DNA from: Coptis chinensis
Taxonomy: Eukaryota > Streptophyta > Magnoliopsida > Ranunculales > Ranunculaceae
NCBI GenBank assembly: GCA_015680905.1
Contig: CM027381.1
Span: 84,035,501 to 84,099,500 of the forward strand
Length of the DNA stretch: 64,000 nt
Direction of reading: 5' to 3'
Shown here: in pieces, positions 1 through 11,289 of the stretch
Position numbering within the stretch: position 1 is the first letter of the stretch
How the letters are laid out: every line of letters starts with the position of its first letter
Program-made: the position numbers and the translations under genes
The notes under the pieces: model-generated
The model's database searches: none
Seen by the model: the letters and a program-made list of their open reading frames with translations, nothing else
What the model was told of the DNA's origin: nothing

Positions 1-316
1 ATTGACTGAAATATCCTCGTCCTGATAATCGTTGTGAAAATAAATTTTGTAATTCTATGACGACTGAGGTTTCGAATTCAACTGCTCCATCCTCCATCTG
101 GTATCACAAATTCGAAAGTTTAATCCAGTAAAAGGAGCGATGGATCAACTCGTCTTCAGATTTATAGTTATCATTCATAACTCATCAACATATATGAGAA
201 ACCCTACCCATCCCACGTGTTGAGACTTAAGCGAGAAGAAAAAATAGAATGGAAGACTAAAAAATAGCGGAGTGATGGAGGACTGCTAGTGGGAAATACA
301 TTAACTTCACTTTTAA
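1..316. other. Unassigned AT-rich flank
   Basis: I see no gene, no family-like reading frame and no clear repeat boundary here. The stretch ends where the left terminal inverted repeat of the next element starts. Confidence 0.5.
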
Positions 317-1259
317 TTTTAATAGGGTATTCAGCGTGCGTTTGGATCAATTCATTTTTGGCCCCAATTCTATCAGACTCAACTTTAACCGTTCGTATGT
401 TTTGCTCCTTATGATTTCAAAATCCCCACACACACACGGTTAGCATCCAAGGGTTATTAGCTACTAGCCGTTGGAGTTTTGAATGTTGCTCCCATAGTCC
501 TTTAATAAAAGAGGAGCTAAAAGCTTAAAAAGTTTTGTCAAAATAGAGGCCAAAAATAAAAATATTTTTAAATTGAATATTTTTTTTTAAATATACTAAA
601 ATCTCCCAATTCAATAGACTTCATAGTGTTTATTTTGCAAAATATAACCCTAATTGGATAAAACTCCTAATTTGTTACGTGTAATTAGGGCCAATTTATC
701 TTTAATAATATACACAGTATAACCTTAATTTGACGAAAGCCCCTATTTGTGTACATGTAATTGGGGCCAATTTATGCACAATATACACAATAGAAATCTA
801 ATTTGACAAAAGCCCCAATGTATATAGTATAATTTGGGCCAATTTATATTCAATTTTACAAATAAATTATAATTGGAAAAAACCCCCCAAATTTTATAAG
901 TAATCTTAAACCCTAGTTGTTAGGGTAATTGTTAATTAGTCATTTTAATACCCTAATTATAAACTAATTCCTTCTTGACTTCTTGTAATATGTAAAAACT
1001 AACATCCAACCCGTCGATTTTTTAATTTAGATGGTCATTTAAATTGAAATCAACGAAATGAAATTGTATTGGAATCCAAGATCGAAATAAATCGAAACTG
1101 AAATTTACAAGTTCCATGTGCAAGTCACATGAAAGGTAAAATTGTCATTTTAAAAATATGATACGGAACAGTTAAAGTTGACTCAGTCAACTAACAGAAT
1201 TGGGGCCAAAAACGAATTAAGCAACTTACAGGAACCAAACGCTGAATACCCTATTAAAA
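317..1259. mobile_element. Non-autonomous TIR DNA element
   Basis: The left end (317-393) and the reverse complement of the right end (1166-1259) match over about 75 bases with small indels. Both begin TTTTAATAGGGTATTCAGCG, continue through a GGCCCCAATTCT block and end near CAACTTTAAC. The interior is AT-rich and has no transposase-like frame, so this looks like a MITE or short non-autonomous element that depends on a transposase elsewhere. A short TAA/TTAA target duplication is possible but not certain, so I do not assign a superfamily. Confidence 0.7.
640..912. repeat. Degenerate tandem repeat inside TIR element
   Basis: Three to four diverged units of roughly 70-80 bases follow one another. 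Each carries a core like AATTTGACAAAAGCCCC, then a variable spacer, then AATTGGGGCCAATTTAT. They lie wholly inside the 317-1259 element and probably arose there by slippage. Confidence 0.6.
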
Positions 1260-2089
1260 ATGGGGCCAAAATCGAATAAACTCTATTTTTTGTTTGTTTA
1301 TATGGAATACTTTTATACTAAGGCACGTGTTTTTGTCCACTTCCAAAGTTTCAGACTTTCAGCCGATATCTTTGACTGTTGATTGATGAAATAGATTATA
1401 GAATACTTAAATGTCCAATTTATCCTTCACATTTTATTTTATATATTAAACATATAGGGATATATGTGTAAATAGCCAAAATTAAATATATATTATAATA
1501 TATTAGTATATAAGTCGGATTAGGTCGGTTATTTTCAGTTATCACAAATCAAAACCTAGCACCGAACCGACCTAGTCGGTTTTAGCATATTTACAACTGA
1601 TCCGAACCGATCTAAATGGATAACCGACCTGTATGGCACGGTTCGGATCGGGTCGATCGGTTTTGTCGGGTTGAACAGATTTTTGCACACTCCTAGAGAA
1701 CACAAAGAATTTAGAGCGGTTTATGGGGGCACTCCCTGGCCAAGTTAACAAATTGAAGACTTTAGGCCTACTTTTTCAGTTTTTTCAACCCGTGGAGCAA
1801 AAAAAAAAGACCAAACCCGAAACAATTGTTCTAATTAAAACTCATAAAACAGGCCCGTAGGACAAAATTGCGTTTTAATTTTGCTTCTAGTTTGGTTCCG
1901 CAAATAATTAAGGCTCAAGGACAAATCAGGTTGACCACTGCTGAAAAACAATATTACCCTTATTTAAGTTGTTATCAGTTAAATCAAAATCAAAATATTG
2001 TGGCTATTGGGGAAAACTCTCACGTGACTTTTCAAGCACACTCACATTTTATGTTAGGACTAACATGAAAATTTTAATTTATTTCATAT
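1260..2089. other. Intergenic, no gene recognised
   Basis: AT-rich sequence with a (TATA)-rich patch near 1480-1510 and a short cluster of CCGACC/CGGTT words near 1520-1660 that looks like repeat debris. The short reading frames near 1868-2068 resemble no family I know. Confidence 0.4.
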
Positions 2090-2340
2090 TGTACACATGC
2101 ATAGTGGTGTTTGCATGTTTATTGAACACATGCATATTGGTGGGTGTGTGCATGTGTGGTAGTAATGTTTGCATGTTTGTCACACACATGCATAATGGTG
2201 TGTGCATGTGTGGTATACACATGCATAGTAGTGTTTGCATGTTTGTTATGCACATGTATACACATATATACTGTTTGCATATGTGTTATACACATGCATA
2301 ATGATGTTTGCATGTGTGCTATACACATGTACAATAATTA
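2090..2340. repeat. Minisatellite of ACACATGCAT-type units
   Basis: About eight diverged units of around 25-33 bases, each joining ACACATGCAT to a (G)TGTTTGCATGTTTG-like half. ATGCAT is palindromic, so both strands read similarly, which explains the overlapping Cys/His/Met-rich reading frames on the two strands. I regard those frames as non-genic. Confidence 0.85.
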
Positions 2341-3381
2341 AGAGCTAATGTTGATTACGTGTTTTTATGTATTTCAGGCAGTAAAGTCAATTATGTGCAG
2401 AAATGTGCCACTTTGGCGAAATAAAGGAGCAAGGGTTGGTTACTAAGAAGTTATGTGATAAAAGCCAAGATTCAAGGAGACAAAGCCTTTGTAAAACCCA
2501 ATCAAAAGCTGAAAAGTCAACACGGGCAGAAATAGAGCACAAGTCAGCAGAATTTCCGAAGACCATATCTTTGGACTCAGACCTCGGATTTTGGCCTACC
2601 TTACATCAAAACGACCGGCTTGGAAAGAGCTTTCCAATGGTCCAAGCCTTGACCTGATCAGAGGAGCAAAAGTGGATGAAAAATCTGATGAAGTCAAAGC
2701 CAGCTGAAACGGGCTTTGTGGACTGAAGAAATTGGGCTTTGGGCTCGATTTTCTGGCCCAAAACATGGCTCCTCAGCCCATGCATGAAATTGTGGATCTG
2801 GTCTGCTCCCTTACAATAAAGAAGGCTTAGCTCTTAAGTTAGAGTTGGTAGATAATCTAGAATAGAAAAGTAGCCATTAAAATAGCTTGTAGATCTAGTT
2901 TTTCTGAATTCAATTAGTTAATTAATTAGTTTCATACATTGTTCTAGATTAGTTATTTGAATCATTATCCTTCATTAGATAAATAAAATAGTTTATTCTT
3001 GATCATTTCGATTTTTGTCATTTAAATTTGTTTAGATCTAATTTCAATTGTTATTATTCAATTCTTAGTTATTAATTTAGATTTCAATTATTGTTTAGTT
3101 AAATTTAATAAAGTTATAATCTTTATATTACGTCTAGTTTTAATTCATATCGTAGTATAATTCTCACCATTGCTCTCATTAGACTTTGGATAGACTAGTC
3201 AATTGTAGAAAACTTGAATGCTAAAGAACTAGGAGTGGAACGAACTTTTTACTCCACTCTATTTCGATATAATTGAGAGTAGATATCTTTGATAATCGAG
3301 CATCTAGTTCAGTTTAGTTTTACTTGCGTTTTGAGTTTCATTGTTCAATTCGTAGGTAAACTATTCATTTTACGTTTATCA
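2341..3381 (+). repeat. Left LTR remnant of a decayed retroelement
   Basis: This stretch aligns in the same order with 5640-6841. Shared blocks include the one around GTTGGTTACTAAGAAGTT, CATATCTTTGGACTCAGACC, AAAACGACCGGCT, a TAGATAAATAAAAT block and CTAGGAGTGGAACGAA. It ends TTTATCA at 3381, the inverse of the TGATAAG that starts the right copy. The 5' end is lost into the minisatellite. Divergence between the copies is obvious by eye, so the insertion is old. Confidence 0.7.
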
Positions 3382-5573
3382 GCTAGTCTAGCAAGATCCT
3401 ATAGTATGAGGCATAAGTACATTCTTATGCTTTTTTTTGGTTTGCCGCGTCATGTGCTTTTTTTTCCCTCGATTTACGTACCGCTACACGGGATTGGGTT
3501 GGGGTGAAATTATGAGACCCACCAATTCGTTGTTCATTCGCTTTAGGTGTTATGACTTGGCCGGATGGAGGTCTGCAACCTCAATGGGTTGCTCTTTACA
3601 CCCCATCGCATCGAAAGTAACGCTTTGACAAAGTTAGCACGGGTTAATGAAACATAGAGAAAGTCTTGACAAGTTATCATGGTGTGGCAGGACGCAAAAG
3701 AACCTCGCTTCTATATAGAAGAGGAGGATAACCCCTAAATGCTGGATATGTGGTAAGTTTTATTTTTTTTGTTCGTGGCTGCTTATGTCCAAAGCAATTT
3801 GATTTTTGTTATCCCCATAACAGGTGGAACTCATATAGAGTTGTGTCTGTTTTTATTTATCTCTATTAGTATGTTCTAATTTGTTTTGCAAGTGTTCCAA
3901 AATTTCACGCGTTTCCATGGTATTTTCTATCCTTCTTATTTTGAATTACTTTGAGGACAAAGCATGCTTTTGTTTGGGGGGTGGCATTGAAACACACGTA
4001 ATTTAAGGCACTTATTAGTATATATATGTATAATATGCACTTGTTTTCTAGTAAAAAAAATTCAAAAAAATTCAAAAATATAAAAAAAATAAAAGTTTAT
4101 GCTATACACTTAGAAATACTGGTATTGTTTCTTTTTCTATGATGATAATAGTCTAGAAGTTTCACGTTAGCTCTAAATTAGAATAGTTTTTAGAAACTTA
4201 GGTTAATACATAGGTAATAATCATTGCATATTTCTATAAATATATTGTATGAGCATCTATGTTTGTATTGGCAGTAAGTTTCTGAAATCTAGGCTAGTAT
4301 ACTTATTCTACAAATCCGGTGAGAATATAGCCTAAAAACCTTATATGAGTTAAATGTTTGAGAAATGACATAAGGGAGAAGTAAATTCCGAATAGAGAAG
4401 TCACACGTCCACTTACCTGATCACTATGCCATGTCCTAAGAGAGAATTTAGGCCCTTTTTGGATCGATATAGCTAAAAATTCAAACCTATATGAAATTAT
4501 TTTCCGCTAGTTGCCCCTCTGAGCCTTTATTTAGCCTTTCATAAACCACAATTCCTTTACCCTTTTACAAAAAACAAAACAAAATAAAAATCAGCCTACC
4601 CATATTTGAATGAGTCTGAGAATATAGATGAAGAAAAGAAAAGAGAAAAACCGGTGAAACTAATAATTTGTTAATTGCTTCAAATAAGAAAAGAAAAGAA
4701 AGTTTTTATCCAAAGAAAAGAAAAAATATATATATAAATAAATAAAATAAAAAGTTAGAACTCCAAAAAATAGAATCAAAGGAGTTAAAAGCCAAAGAAA
4801 AAGAAAAAAAATGGCTAATGATGAAAACAAAGCATAGAAGCAAAGTAAGAACAAGGTTTTCTCTAGTTACATAATATGAAGACTATATTATCTCATACTC
4901 GTCCTTTTAAATATCCATTTCCTTCATTCTTAAAACCATCACCTAATCCCCGCAACACCTAATAAAGACATCTAGCTCAATTAGGAATAGGTTAGTGTGA
5001 TAGTAAGTGGCAGATGTGTTTGATCGACTTCGGCTTCCTTGTGTGTCATTGAGATTAAGGGTAAAGTGTGCCTATCGCACACTTGAGTAAAGTTTAAACT
5101 TGAGTGGAAAAATCAGAGTGGTTTTTGTCTTGACATTTATGTGAGGACCTACTTAAGGACGCTATTCCAAAGTTTCAGAAATGGACCTGTAGTGCATTTC
5201 ATAGCATAGTTCATTATATATATGTTTATCTAGATGATTGATTATTATGCACATATTAGCTCAGGTTTCGACTTGATTATTCTGTATTCATTGCAAGTGA
5301 GATGTATAGATATCTGAGAATAAATAAATAAATAATAGTTATATTTCTTAGTCGTTGTAGTATAGATAAAGTTTGTGAGTATCTTCACTGGAAAACTCTC
5401 ACGAGGCTATAACTCGTCCACTAGGGAATTCCTAGTGGTTTAAGGCCTTGTTACATATGGTCAATGCAATCGCACTAGGCGAAACGAGATTAGTTAGAAC
5501 TTTATTTTTTGGTCATTTATTTTAATTTCTCATATTTGCTTGAGGCCAAGCATAATGCTGTTTGGTGGTGGTT
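3382..5573 (+). mobile_element. Internal region of LTR element lacking gag-pol
   Basis: Between the two LTR copies lie about 2.2 kb with no gag, protease, integrase or reverse transcriptase similarity in any frame. The 3' edge has a purine-rich TTTGGTGGTGGTT tract directly before the right LTR, as expected for a polypurine tract; a similar tract (GTTTGGGGGGTGGCATTG) sits near 3970. The layout fits a large retrotransposon derivative mobilised in trans. The A-rich patch at 4620-4850 gives a spurious Phe/Leu-rich frame on the minus strand. Confidence 0.55.
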
Positions 5574-6841
5574 TGATAAGAGCCCAAAACTGTAGTTTTA
5601 ACCCCTTAACAATATTACTTTTAGACCAATTATGTGATTAATAAATAAGAGTTAGTGCTATTTACGTGTTTTTGTATATTTCAGGCATTGGAGTCGAATA
5701 TGTGAAGAAATATGTCCCTTTCGCGAGATAAAGAAGCAAAGGTTGGTTACTAAGAAGTTCTATGATTAAAGGCCAAGATTCAAGAAGAAAAAGCCTTTTT
5801 AAAGCCCGGTCAAAGCTGAAAAGTCAAAGTCAACGCATACAGAAATAGCGCATAAAAGTCAACAGAACTTCCGAAGGCCGTATCTTTGGACTCAGACCTC
5901 AGAATTGGGCCTACCATATGTGAAAACGACCGGCTCGGAAAGAGCTTTCTAATGGTCTAGGCCTTGACCCAATCAAAGGAGCAAAAGTAGGCAAAAAGGC
6001 TATTGCAGTAATTTCTAGCAGAGAAACCTTTTTTGGACCGAAGTAATCAAATTTTGGGCTCGATTTTATGGTCGAAAACTTAGATTTTAATACTTAGACT
6101 TAGTTTATAATTCAGTACTTAGTTTACACTCCTTGATTAGATTCATAATATAGATTAGACTTAATTATTTTAGTCAGTACTTGGTTTTTAATACAGTTTT
6201 GAATCATTAGACTCTTTTCCATTAGATAAATAAAATCCAAGTTATTGTTCTTTATTATGTCTTCTTCTTATTTCTATATTAATGATAGTTTGATGAATCG
6301 AAGTTAAACCTCCATTATAGGGGTTTGGTGAAGCTTTAATAAAAACTTAATGTGTTAGTGTAGAAATAGTTGTAATAATCTATTCCACTCTAGAAGGTAG
6401 TTAATTCACATACTAATTATTAGTTGGTAGAGATTGTCATGAATAATTAGGGATTAGAAAGACACAATCTTTATGTGAAAACATAAAGATTACAACAAAT
6501 CTATATTAGTTTATCAAGGTGGAATCAAATTCCCCTAATTCCTCTCTCCATATTCACATCTTAGTATTAAATTACCGTAGTATAAGTTAGAACATTTTAA
6601 TTAGTATTCAATCACCACATTAGCATAATCTCATTTCATTACTCTCATCGATTTGGTTAGAATTAATTAACTAGGAAACCTTACATCTAAACAAGCTAGG
6701 AGTGGAACGAATTCTCTACTCCACATATTGTATTGATATAACGAGAGTAGAACTTTGATCACCGAGTAAATTGTTGTGTTTTACTTCTGTTTAAGTTTAA
6801 TTAGTTAAGTAGGAGTAAACTATACTTTTTATGTTTTATCA
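5574..6841 (+). repeat. Right LTR of decayed retroelement
   Basis: A 1,268-base copy beginning TGATAAGAGC and ending TTTTATCA, with short inverted ends typical of plant LTRs. It is preceded by a purine-rich tract and is collinear with the remnant at 2341-3381. No clear target duplication is seen, because the left boundary of the partner is damaged. Confidence 0.65.
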
Positions 6842-6881
6842 TTATGTGTACTCCAACAAGTTGGGTACACAACACACAATA

Positions 6882-7336
6882 CTAGCCTATACTTACAAAT
6901 TTGCTATATTGGTTTTCCCATCGGATAAGCCATGAAGGCTTTCCTTCAGTGATGATCGAAGAATTTTCTTGCAAGCTTGCACCTATTTTTGACAAGATAT
7001 CAGCTGCAACGTTGGCCTCTCTCCATGTGTGAGTAATGGAGAGGGATTGAAGTTTTAGCCGACATGCTTTCCATCTTGCTTGTAGTTCCCAAATGATTTC
7101 TCCGCTAGTGAAAGAAGCCACTGTTGCAGTAGAATCAGACTCTACCCAAATTTTTAACCAACCTCGTGCAATCGTCGTTTCCACGCCCAAAACGATAGCA
7201 TGACACTCTGTTTTGTAACTGGTGCTGACACCTAAGTTCTTATGAAGAGTAATAAGAAAATCACCAGTAAAGTTTCTGAAGGTTGCACTTATACTTGAAA
7301 GACTAGGATTGCCAAAAGAGGCACCATCAGTTTCTG
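6882..7336 (-). pseudogene. LINE-type RNase H domain fragment
   Basis: Read on the minus strand from about 7336, the frame encodes an RNase H domain of the kind found at the end of plant LINE polyproteins (RVT_3-like). It starts TDGASFGNP with the first catalytic Asp, continues with ECHAIVLGVE (Glu), WVESDS (Asp) and a late HTWREANVAADILSK motif. The frame is open for roughly 150 residues. It lacks a start, reverse transcriptase and endonuclease, so it is a truncated insertion and not a host gene. The sequence upstream of 7336 partly repeats the preceding bases. Confidence 0.75.
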
Positions 7337-7463
7337 AAGGTTACACCTATACATGGGCCCCTCTCATTAGGTCATGCTATGAGAGAATCATCTGACGAGA
7401 GTAATAATATGACACGTGTATTATGGGTTGTAACATATTTAATATTTAATGTTATCTTGTATT

Positions 7464-7640
7464 GAATTGAATTAAAGTCTTTGAATCGGCAAATCAATCC
7501 TTGAATTGAATTGAAGTCTTTGAATCGGCAAGTCAAACCTTGAATTGAATTGAAGTCTTTGAATCAACAAGTCAATCCTTGAATTGAATTGAAATATTTG
7601 AATCGGCAAGTCAATCCTTGAATTGAATTGAATTAATGAT
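7464..7640. repeat. 39-bp minisatellite, four copies
   Basis: Units begin at 7464, 7503, 7542 and 7581. Each contains GAATTGAATTGAAGTCTTTG followed by AATCGGCAAGTCAATCCTT, with few differences, and a partial fifth unit follows. Because 39 is a multiple of three, the minus strand keeps an open frame with a 13-residue repeat. I take that frame to be a by-product. Confidence 0.85.
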
Positions 7641-7717
7641 AAACTACTATATATGAGTAATACTAAATCGACTTTGGAGACTCCTCCGTAACCCCTAGTT
7701 TGAAGTTTTATTGACTT

Positions 7718-7834
7718 GAATTGAAGTCTTGACAGGTCGATACTTGGATAAGGTCTCCGACATGACAAGATATTGAATTGAATTAAAGTCTTGGCAGGTC
7801 GATCCTTGGATAAGGTCTTCATCCTGACAAGATA
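7718..7834. repeat. Two-copy ~58-bp tandem repeat
   Basis: Two units (7718-7774 and 7775-7834) share the GAATTGAA start of the neighbouring 39-bp array, then a CAGGTCGAT..CTTGGATAAGGTCT core and GACAAGATATT. They look like an expanded relative of the same minisatellite. Confidence 0.7.
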
Positions 7835-7839
7835 TTGAC

Positions 7840-8954
7840 TGGTAACGACTCGCTAACTGCAATAGCTCTATAAAATATGTGAGTAGGACATAGCAGAAAC
7901 CCTAAGTTGGAATTTGATCATTATGATCTGTTGGTTGTTGCTGCAGTTGGTCATTTCAATAATGCAAGTGGAGATGAAGTTAGGTGAAAGCTTGGTCTAA
8001 AGCAACTCCTATTGCAACATGGAGCAATAGTATCCTACCTCGATTGGAATAAATATCCTACTACAGTAGGTGCTAATTGTCATTATGTACCAATACTTGG
8101 AGCTAGAAACTTATGAACGAATCATCGATTGTTTTGGTAGTTTTTCTACCAGTACGTCTTTTGTAAATCCAGAATCTCTCATGTAAGACTTTCACCATTC
8201 TTGAAATCCGAAGATCTTAAGCATTTGAACTACTGTGATGTAGTCAGTACCGTACCCAATGCAAAACCATAAGAGTCTAATAAGACTACGAAGTGTTTCT
8301 ACTGCAACAATTGGGTGAACTAGTTAGTAATCTTGCACATACTTGATTTATGCACAAAAAATTTGGTTGGGTGACCTGCTAAGGAGGGAGTTGTAATGTA
8401 CGAAAAGAAATAAGTAATATCGATTTGCATGGATCATTGAGCTTAAATCACAAATGAATCGAACATGCACAGGCATATGACAATATCTAACCCCAATTTG
8501 AGATGGTTGTCGCTAGCCCCACCCCGTTTCTCGAGTGTAAGCAACCTACAGTCAACCCTTGAAGGAACGAGATGTACATAAAGAAAATAGTATCAAGGAG
8601 TGTACTTAAAATTTGAATATATAAGCTGTTTTTTTCTTTTCACATGCTTTTAAAAATAATCGGGGAAAAATGAGGCACTCCATTGCTCTCTCAAGATTTT
8701 TTAAACTATAAGCTATTAGGCTGTGGCGATGATGTAGAACGTGCAGCTAGATAGCATTACCATGGAAGCAGAACAGTATTCAATAGCAACTAGAACTAGT
8801 ATTTTCCATAATGAAATATTGATTTTATGTCAACTTTTGTTGTTTGGTTACTTTGGTGTTTAGCTGGGCGCTTGCCTAAAGACAACAATGTGTCATAGAT
8901 AGGGAATTCTGGACTTTCAGACGGGAACGTGAAGGGTGGACTCGTAGGCGGATA
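7840..8954. other. Intergenic, no gene recognised
   Basis: No reading frame that I can assign. Fragments on the minus strand at 8130-8310 are faintly reminiscent of F-box proteins but too short and broken to call. Confidence 0.4.
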
Positions 8955-9790
8955 GAGTTAATGACTATTTAGTACCACGAACTTTCACATTTTTTCCTAA
9001 ATGGTACCCGAACTTTGTTTCTTGCCTATTCGTACCACAAAGTTTCAATTTTTTTCAATTTAGTACCTCAGTTAATTTTCCATCCAATTCCGTCCAATTT
9101 CACTAACGGCGTTAGCACTATTCACACAGCACTATTCATGTTAATACTATTCACACAGTACTATTCAAGTGAACAGTGTTTTCACTATTCACATTAACAT
9201 TGTTTTTTTTTTAATTCAAATTTTGAAAAACACTATTTACGTGAATAGTAAAAACACTGTTCACATATTTTTTAAAAAAAATCTTTAATCAATCTTAAAA
9301 ATTAATTCTTTAATAAAAAATAATAAAAAAAACACTATTCAAGTGAGCAGTGTTTTTGCTATTCACGTGAACAGTGTTTTTTTTTATAATAATCTAATTT
9401 TTAAGATTGATTAAAGATTATTAAAAAAACACTGTTCACGTGAATAGTATTTTTTTTTTCATTAAAGAATTAATTTTTAAGATTGATTAAAGATTTTTTT
9501 TTGAAAAAAAACTGTTCACATGAAAAGTGAAAACAATGTTCATGTGAATAGTGTTTTTTTGAAAAAACAATGGTCACGTGAATAGTGAAAAATTGTTCAC
9601 ATGAATAGTGCTGATGTGAATAGTGTTAACGCCATTAGTGAAATTGGACGGAATTGGATGAAAAATTAACTGATGTACTAAATTGAAACAAATTGAAACT
9701 TCGTGGTACGAATAGGCGAGAAACAAAGTTCGGGTACTATTTAGGAAAAAAAACGAAAGTTTGTGGTACTAAATAGTCATAAACTCTAGA
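8955..9790. mobile_element. Long-TIR hairpin MITE
   Basis: The first 250 or so bases and the reverse complement of the last 250 match closely, starting around TATGACTATTTAGTACCAC and including GTACCCGAACTTTGTTTC, CAATTCCGTCCAATTTCACT and a GGCGTTA block. The element is flanked on both sides by CGGATA (8949-8954 and 9791-9796), a likely 6-bp target duplication. The interior is built of many CACTATTCACGTGAA / TTCACGTGAATAGTG words in both orientations. No transposase frame is present. A transcript would fold into a very long hairpin. Confidence 0.8.
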
Positions 9791-9796
9791 CGGATA

Positions 9797-10331
9797 TTAT
9801 GAAGTAGGGGAAAACTCAAAGCTCCATTTTCCAATGGCTTTCTCCATGACCATGCTTTCGGTTGAGTGTGATTGAATCGGAAAAAAAAAATATAAAGCGA
9901 TAGACGAGTATGATCATGTGAGGGAGCTTATCAAATGGGGAATAAATTACTTACTGCTGCCCTTTAATTTCTCTGCTACAATCATCGACCAAATTTATAG
10001 TCAGGTACCATGACCAACAGTTTATATAGATGTACTTAGTTACTTTAAATCACATCTACCTAACATTTATTATACTCTCTAACTTTAAATCACATCTATA
10101 GTTTGATCATGTTGTTATATATAACGGTTTCAAAATCAATCAAAGTGATAAATATATTTATTATAAAAATATGGATGGAATTTGTGTTATGATATGTTTA
10201 CACAACTTCATAGTTGTCACTATATTGGCTAATTTAACTTGACTTAATTATCAAAATGCCACCTATGCCACTAATGATCAAAATATTTTAATATTTTTGT
10301 GTGTCCAAGTTGGTGGAGCTCAAAATCTGAC
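9797..10331. other. Intergenic, no gene recognised
   Basis: AT-rich sequence leading to the endoglucanase fragments. I see no promoter or exon that I can defend. Confidence 0.4.
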
Positions 10332-10560
10332 ACAAAATGGTGACGACTAGAAATGTTGGCAACGACCGGAAGATATGCGGTATGAGCGCCCGGTCTAAAT
10401 AACTACACAAGGGTAGCAGCTTTGGCAGCTGCTTCCCTTGTCTTTTAAGACGATATTGAGTATTCAAAGAAACTCTTGAATGGTGTCAGTTCCCTCTATA
10501 GCTTTGCTAATGACAAAGGCAAGCGTTGTTCTTATAGTCGCGATAATTAAAATATCCCCG
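10332..10560 (+). pseudogene. KORRIGAN-type GH9 endoglucanase fragment, copy 1
   Basis: Broken relic of a membrane-type glycosyl hydrolase family 9 endo-1,4-beta-glucanase (KORRIGAN class; intact members act in cellulose synthesis at the plasma membrane and Golgi). Readable pieces, in family order, are CWQRPEDMRYERPV (the family has a CW.RPEDIDYDRPV-like motif), VAALAAASLVF, and a YS..LL..A.. stretch leading into a SLYSFANDKGKRCSYSRDN-like piece. In-frame stops occur just before the CWQRPEDM motif, after RPV and after SLVF, and the segment between RPV and VAAL is shortened. It matches copy 2 downstream closely up to about 10553 and then diverges. Only a small part of a family protein of about 620 residues is present. 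Confidence 0.7.
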
Positions 10561-10776
10561 GCAGCGGCGCCATTTGACATTTGTAAAAAGTGGGATTGGG
10601 TTTTGTTGCTCATCTTAGACCATTTGTTAGGAGGAATGATTTTGATGGTTGGAAAATCTCTTTCTAAACTTTTCTAACCTTTCTTTAACTTGTTCTTGAT
10701 GTTAAATGGTGGAAACACAATTAAAACTATGGATTGAAATAAAAAAACATGTATGGAAAGGGTTGGTAAGATGGCA

Positions 10777-11235
10777 GGGCAGCTGCTTCCATTGTCTTTC
10801 AAGACGATATTGAGTATTCAAAGAAACTCTTGGATGGTGCTAGTGCCCTATATAGCTTTGCTAATGACAAAAACAAGCGTCATTCTTATAGTTGTGATAA
10901 TTCAAATATTGCACGATACTATAATTTAGCGGGCTATTGGGACGAAATCATTTGGAGTGTGGCATGGATGTTTTTTGCGAGTGGAAATGTTAGTTATTTG
11001 GAACGTGCAACCGAAGATACTGTAGCAACTTATGCGAAGGCATTTAGTCGTATTCCGGATCTGAGTGTGTTGAGTTGGGACAACAAGTTGCCTGCAGCAG
11101 AACTCTTGCTAACAAGATTGAGGATATTTTTGGACCCTGGTTACACTTATGAGGGCCTATTGAGAAGATATCACAATGAGGCTGACCGTAACATGTGTTC
11201 TTATCTTCGACAATTCAATGTCTTCAACTGGAAAA
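10777..11235 (+). pseudogene. KORRIGAN-type GH9 endoglucanase fragment, copy 2
   Basis: A longer and better preserved copy of the same endoglucanase region, open for about 150 codons. Recognisable blocks are AAASIVFQDDIEYSKKLLDG, YSFANDK, GYWDEIIWSVAWMFFASGN, LSWDNKLPAAELLLTRLR, FLDPGYTYEGLLRRYHN and MCSYLRQFNVFNW. These correspond to the middle of the GH9 domain, including the YWDE.IW..AW and SWDNKLAGAQ signatures. The frame is not interrupted by introns that I can see, but it starts mid-domain and ends in an A-rich run, and the C-terminal catalytic part is missing. It is a truncated duplicate of copy 1 with no promoter evidence. Confidence 0.8.
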
Positions 11236-11289
11236 AAAAAAATGAAAAAATATATTTTCATTTGAAAAATGACATAAACAACTAACATT

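Noticed and set aside
2119-2341. Overlapping Cys/His/Met-rich reading frames on both strands
   Set aside because: They are translations of the ATGCAT-based minisatellite; the strand symmetry and repeat period explain them.
4660-4854. Hydrophobic 64-codon minus-strand frame resembling a membrane protein
   Set aside because: It is the complement of an A/G-rich low-complexity stretch inside a retroelement, with no start context and no family match.
8130-8310. Minus-strand fragments faintly like an F-box protein (SGFTKDVLVEKLP)
   Set aside because: Too short, interrupted by stops, and the apparent order of pieces does not fit an F-box protein.
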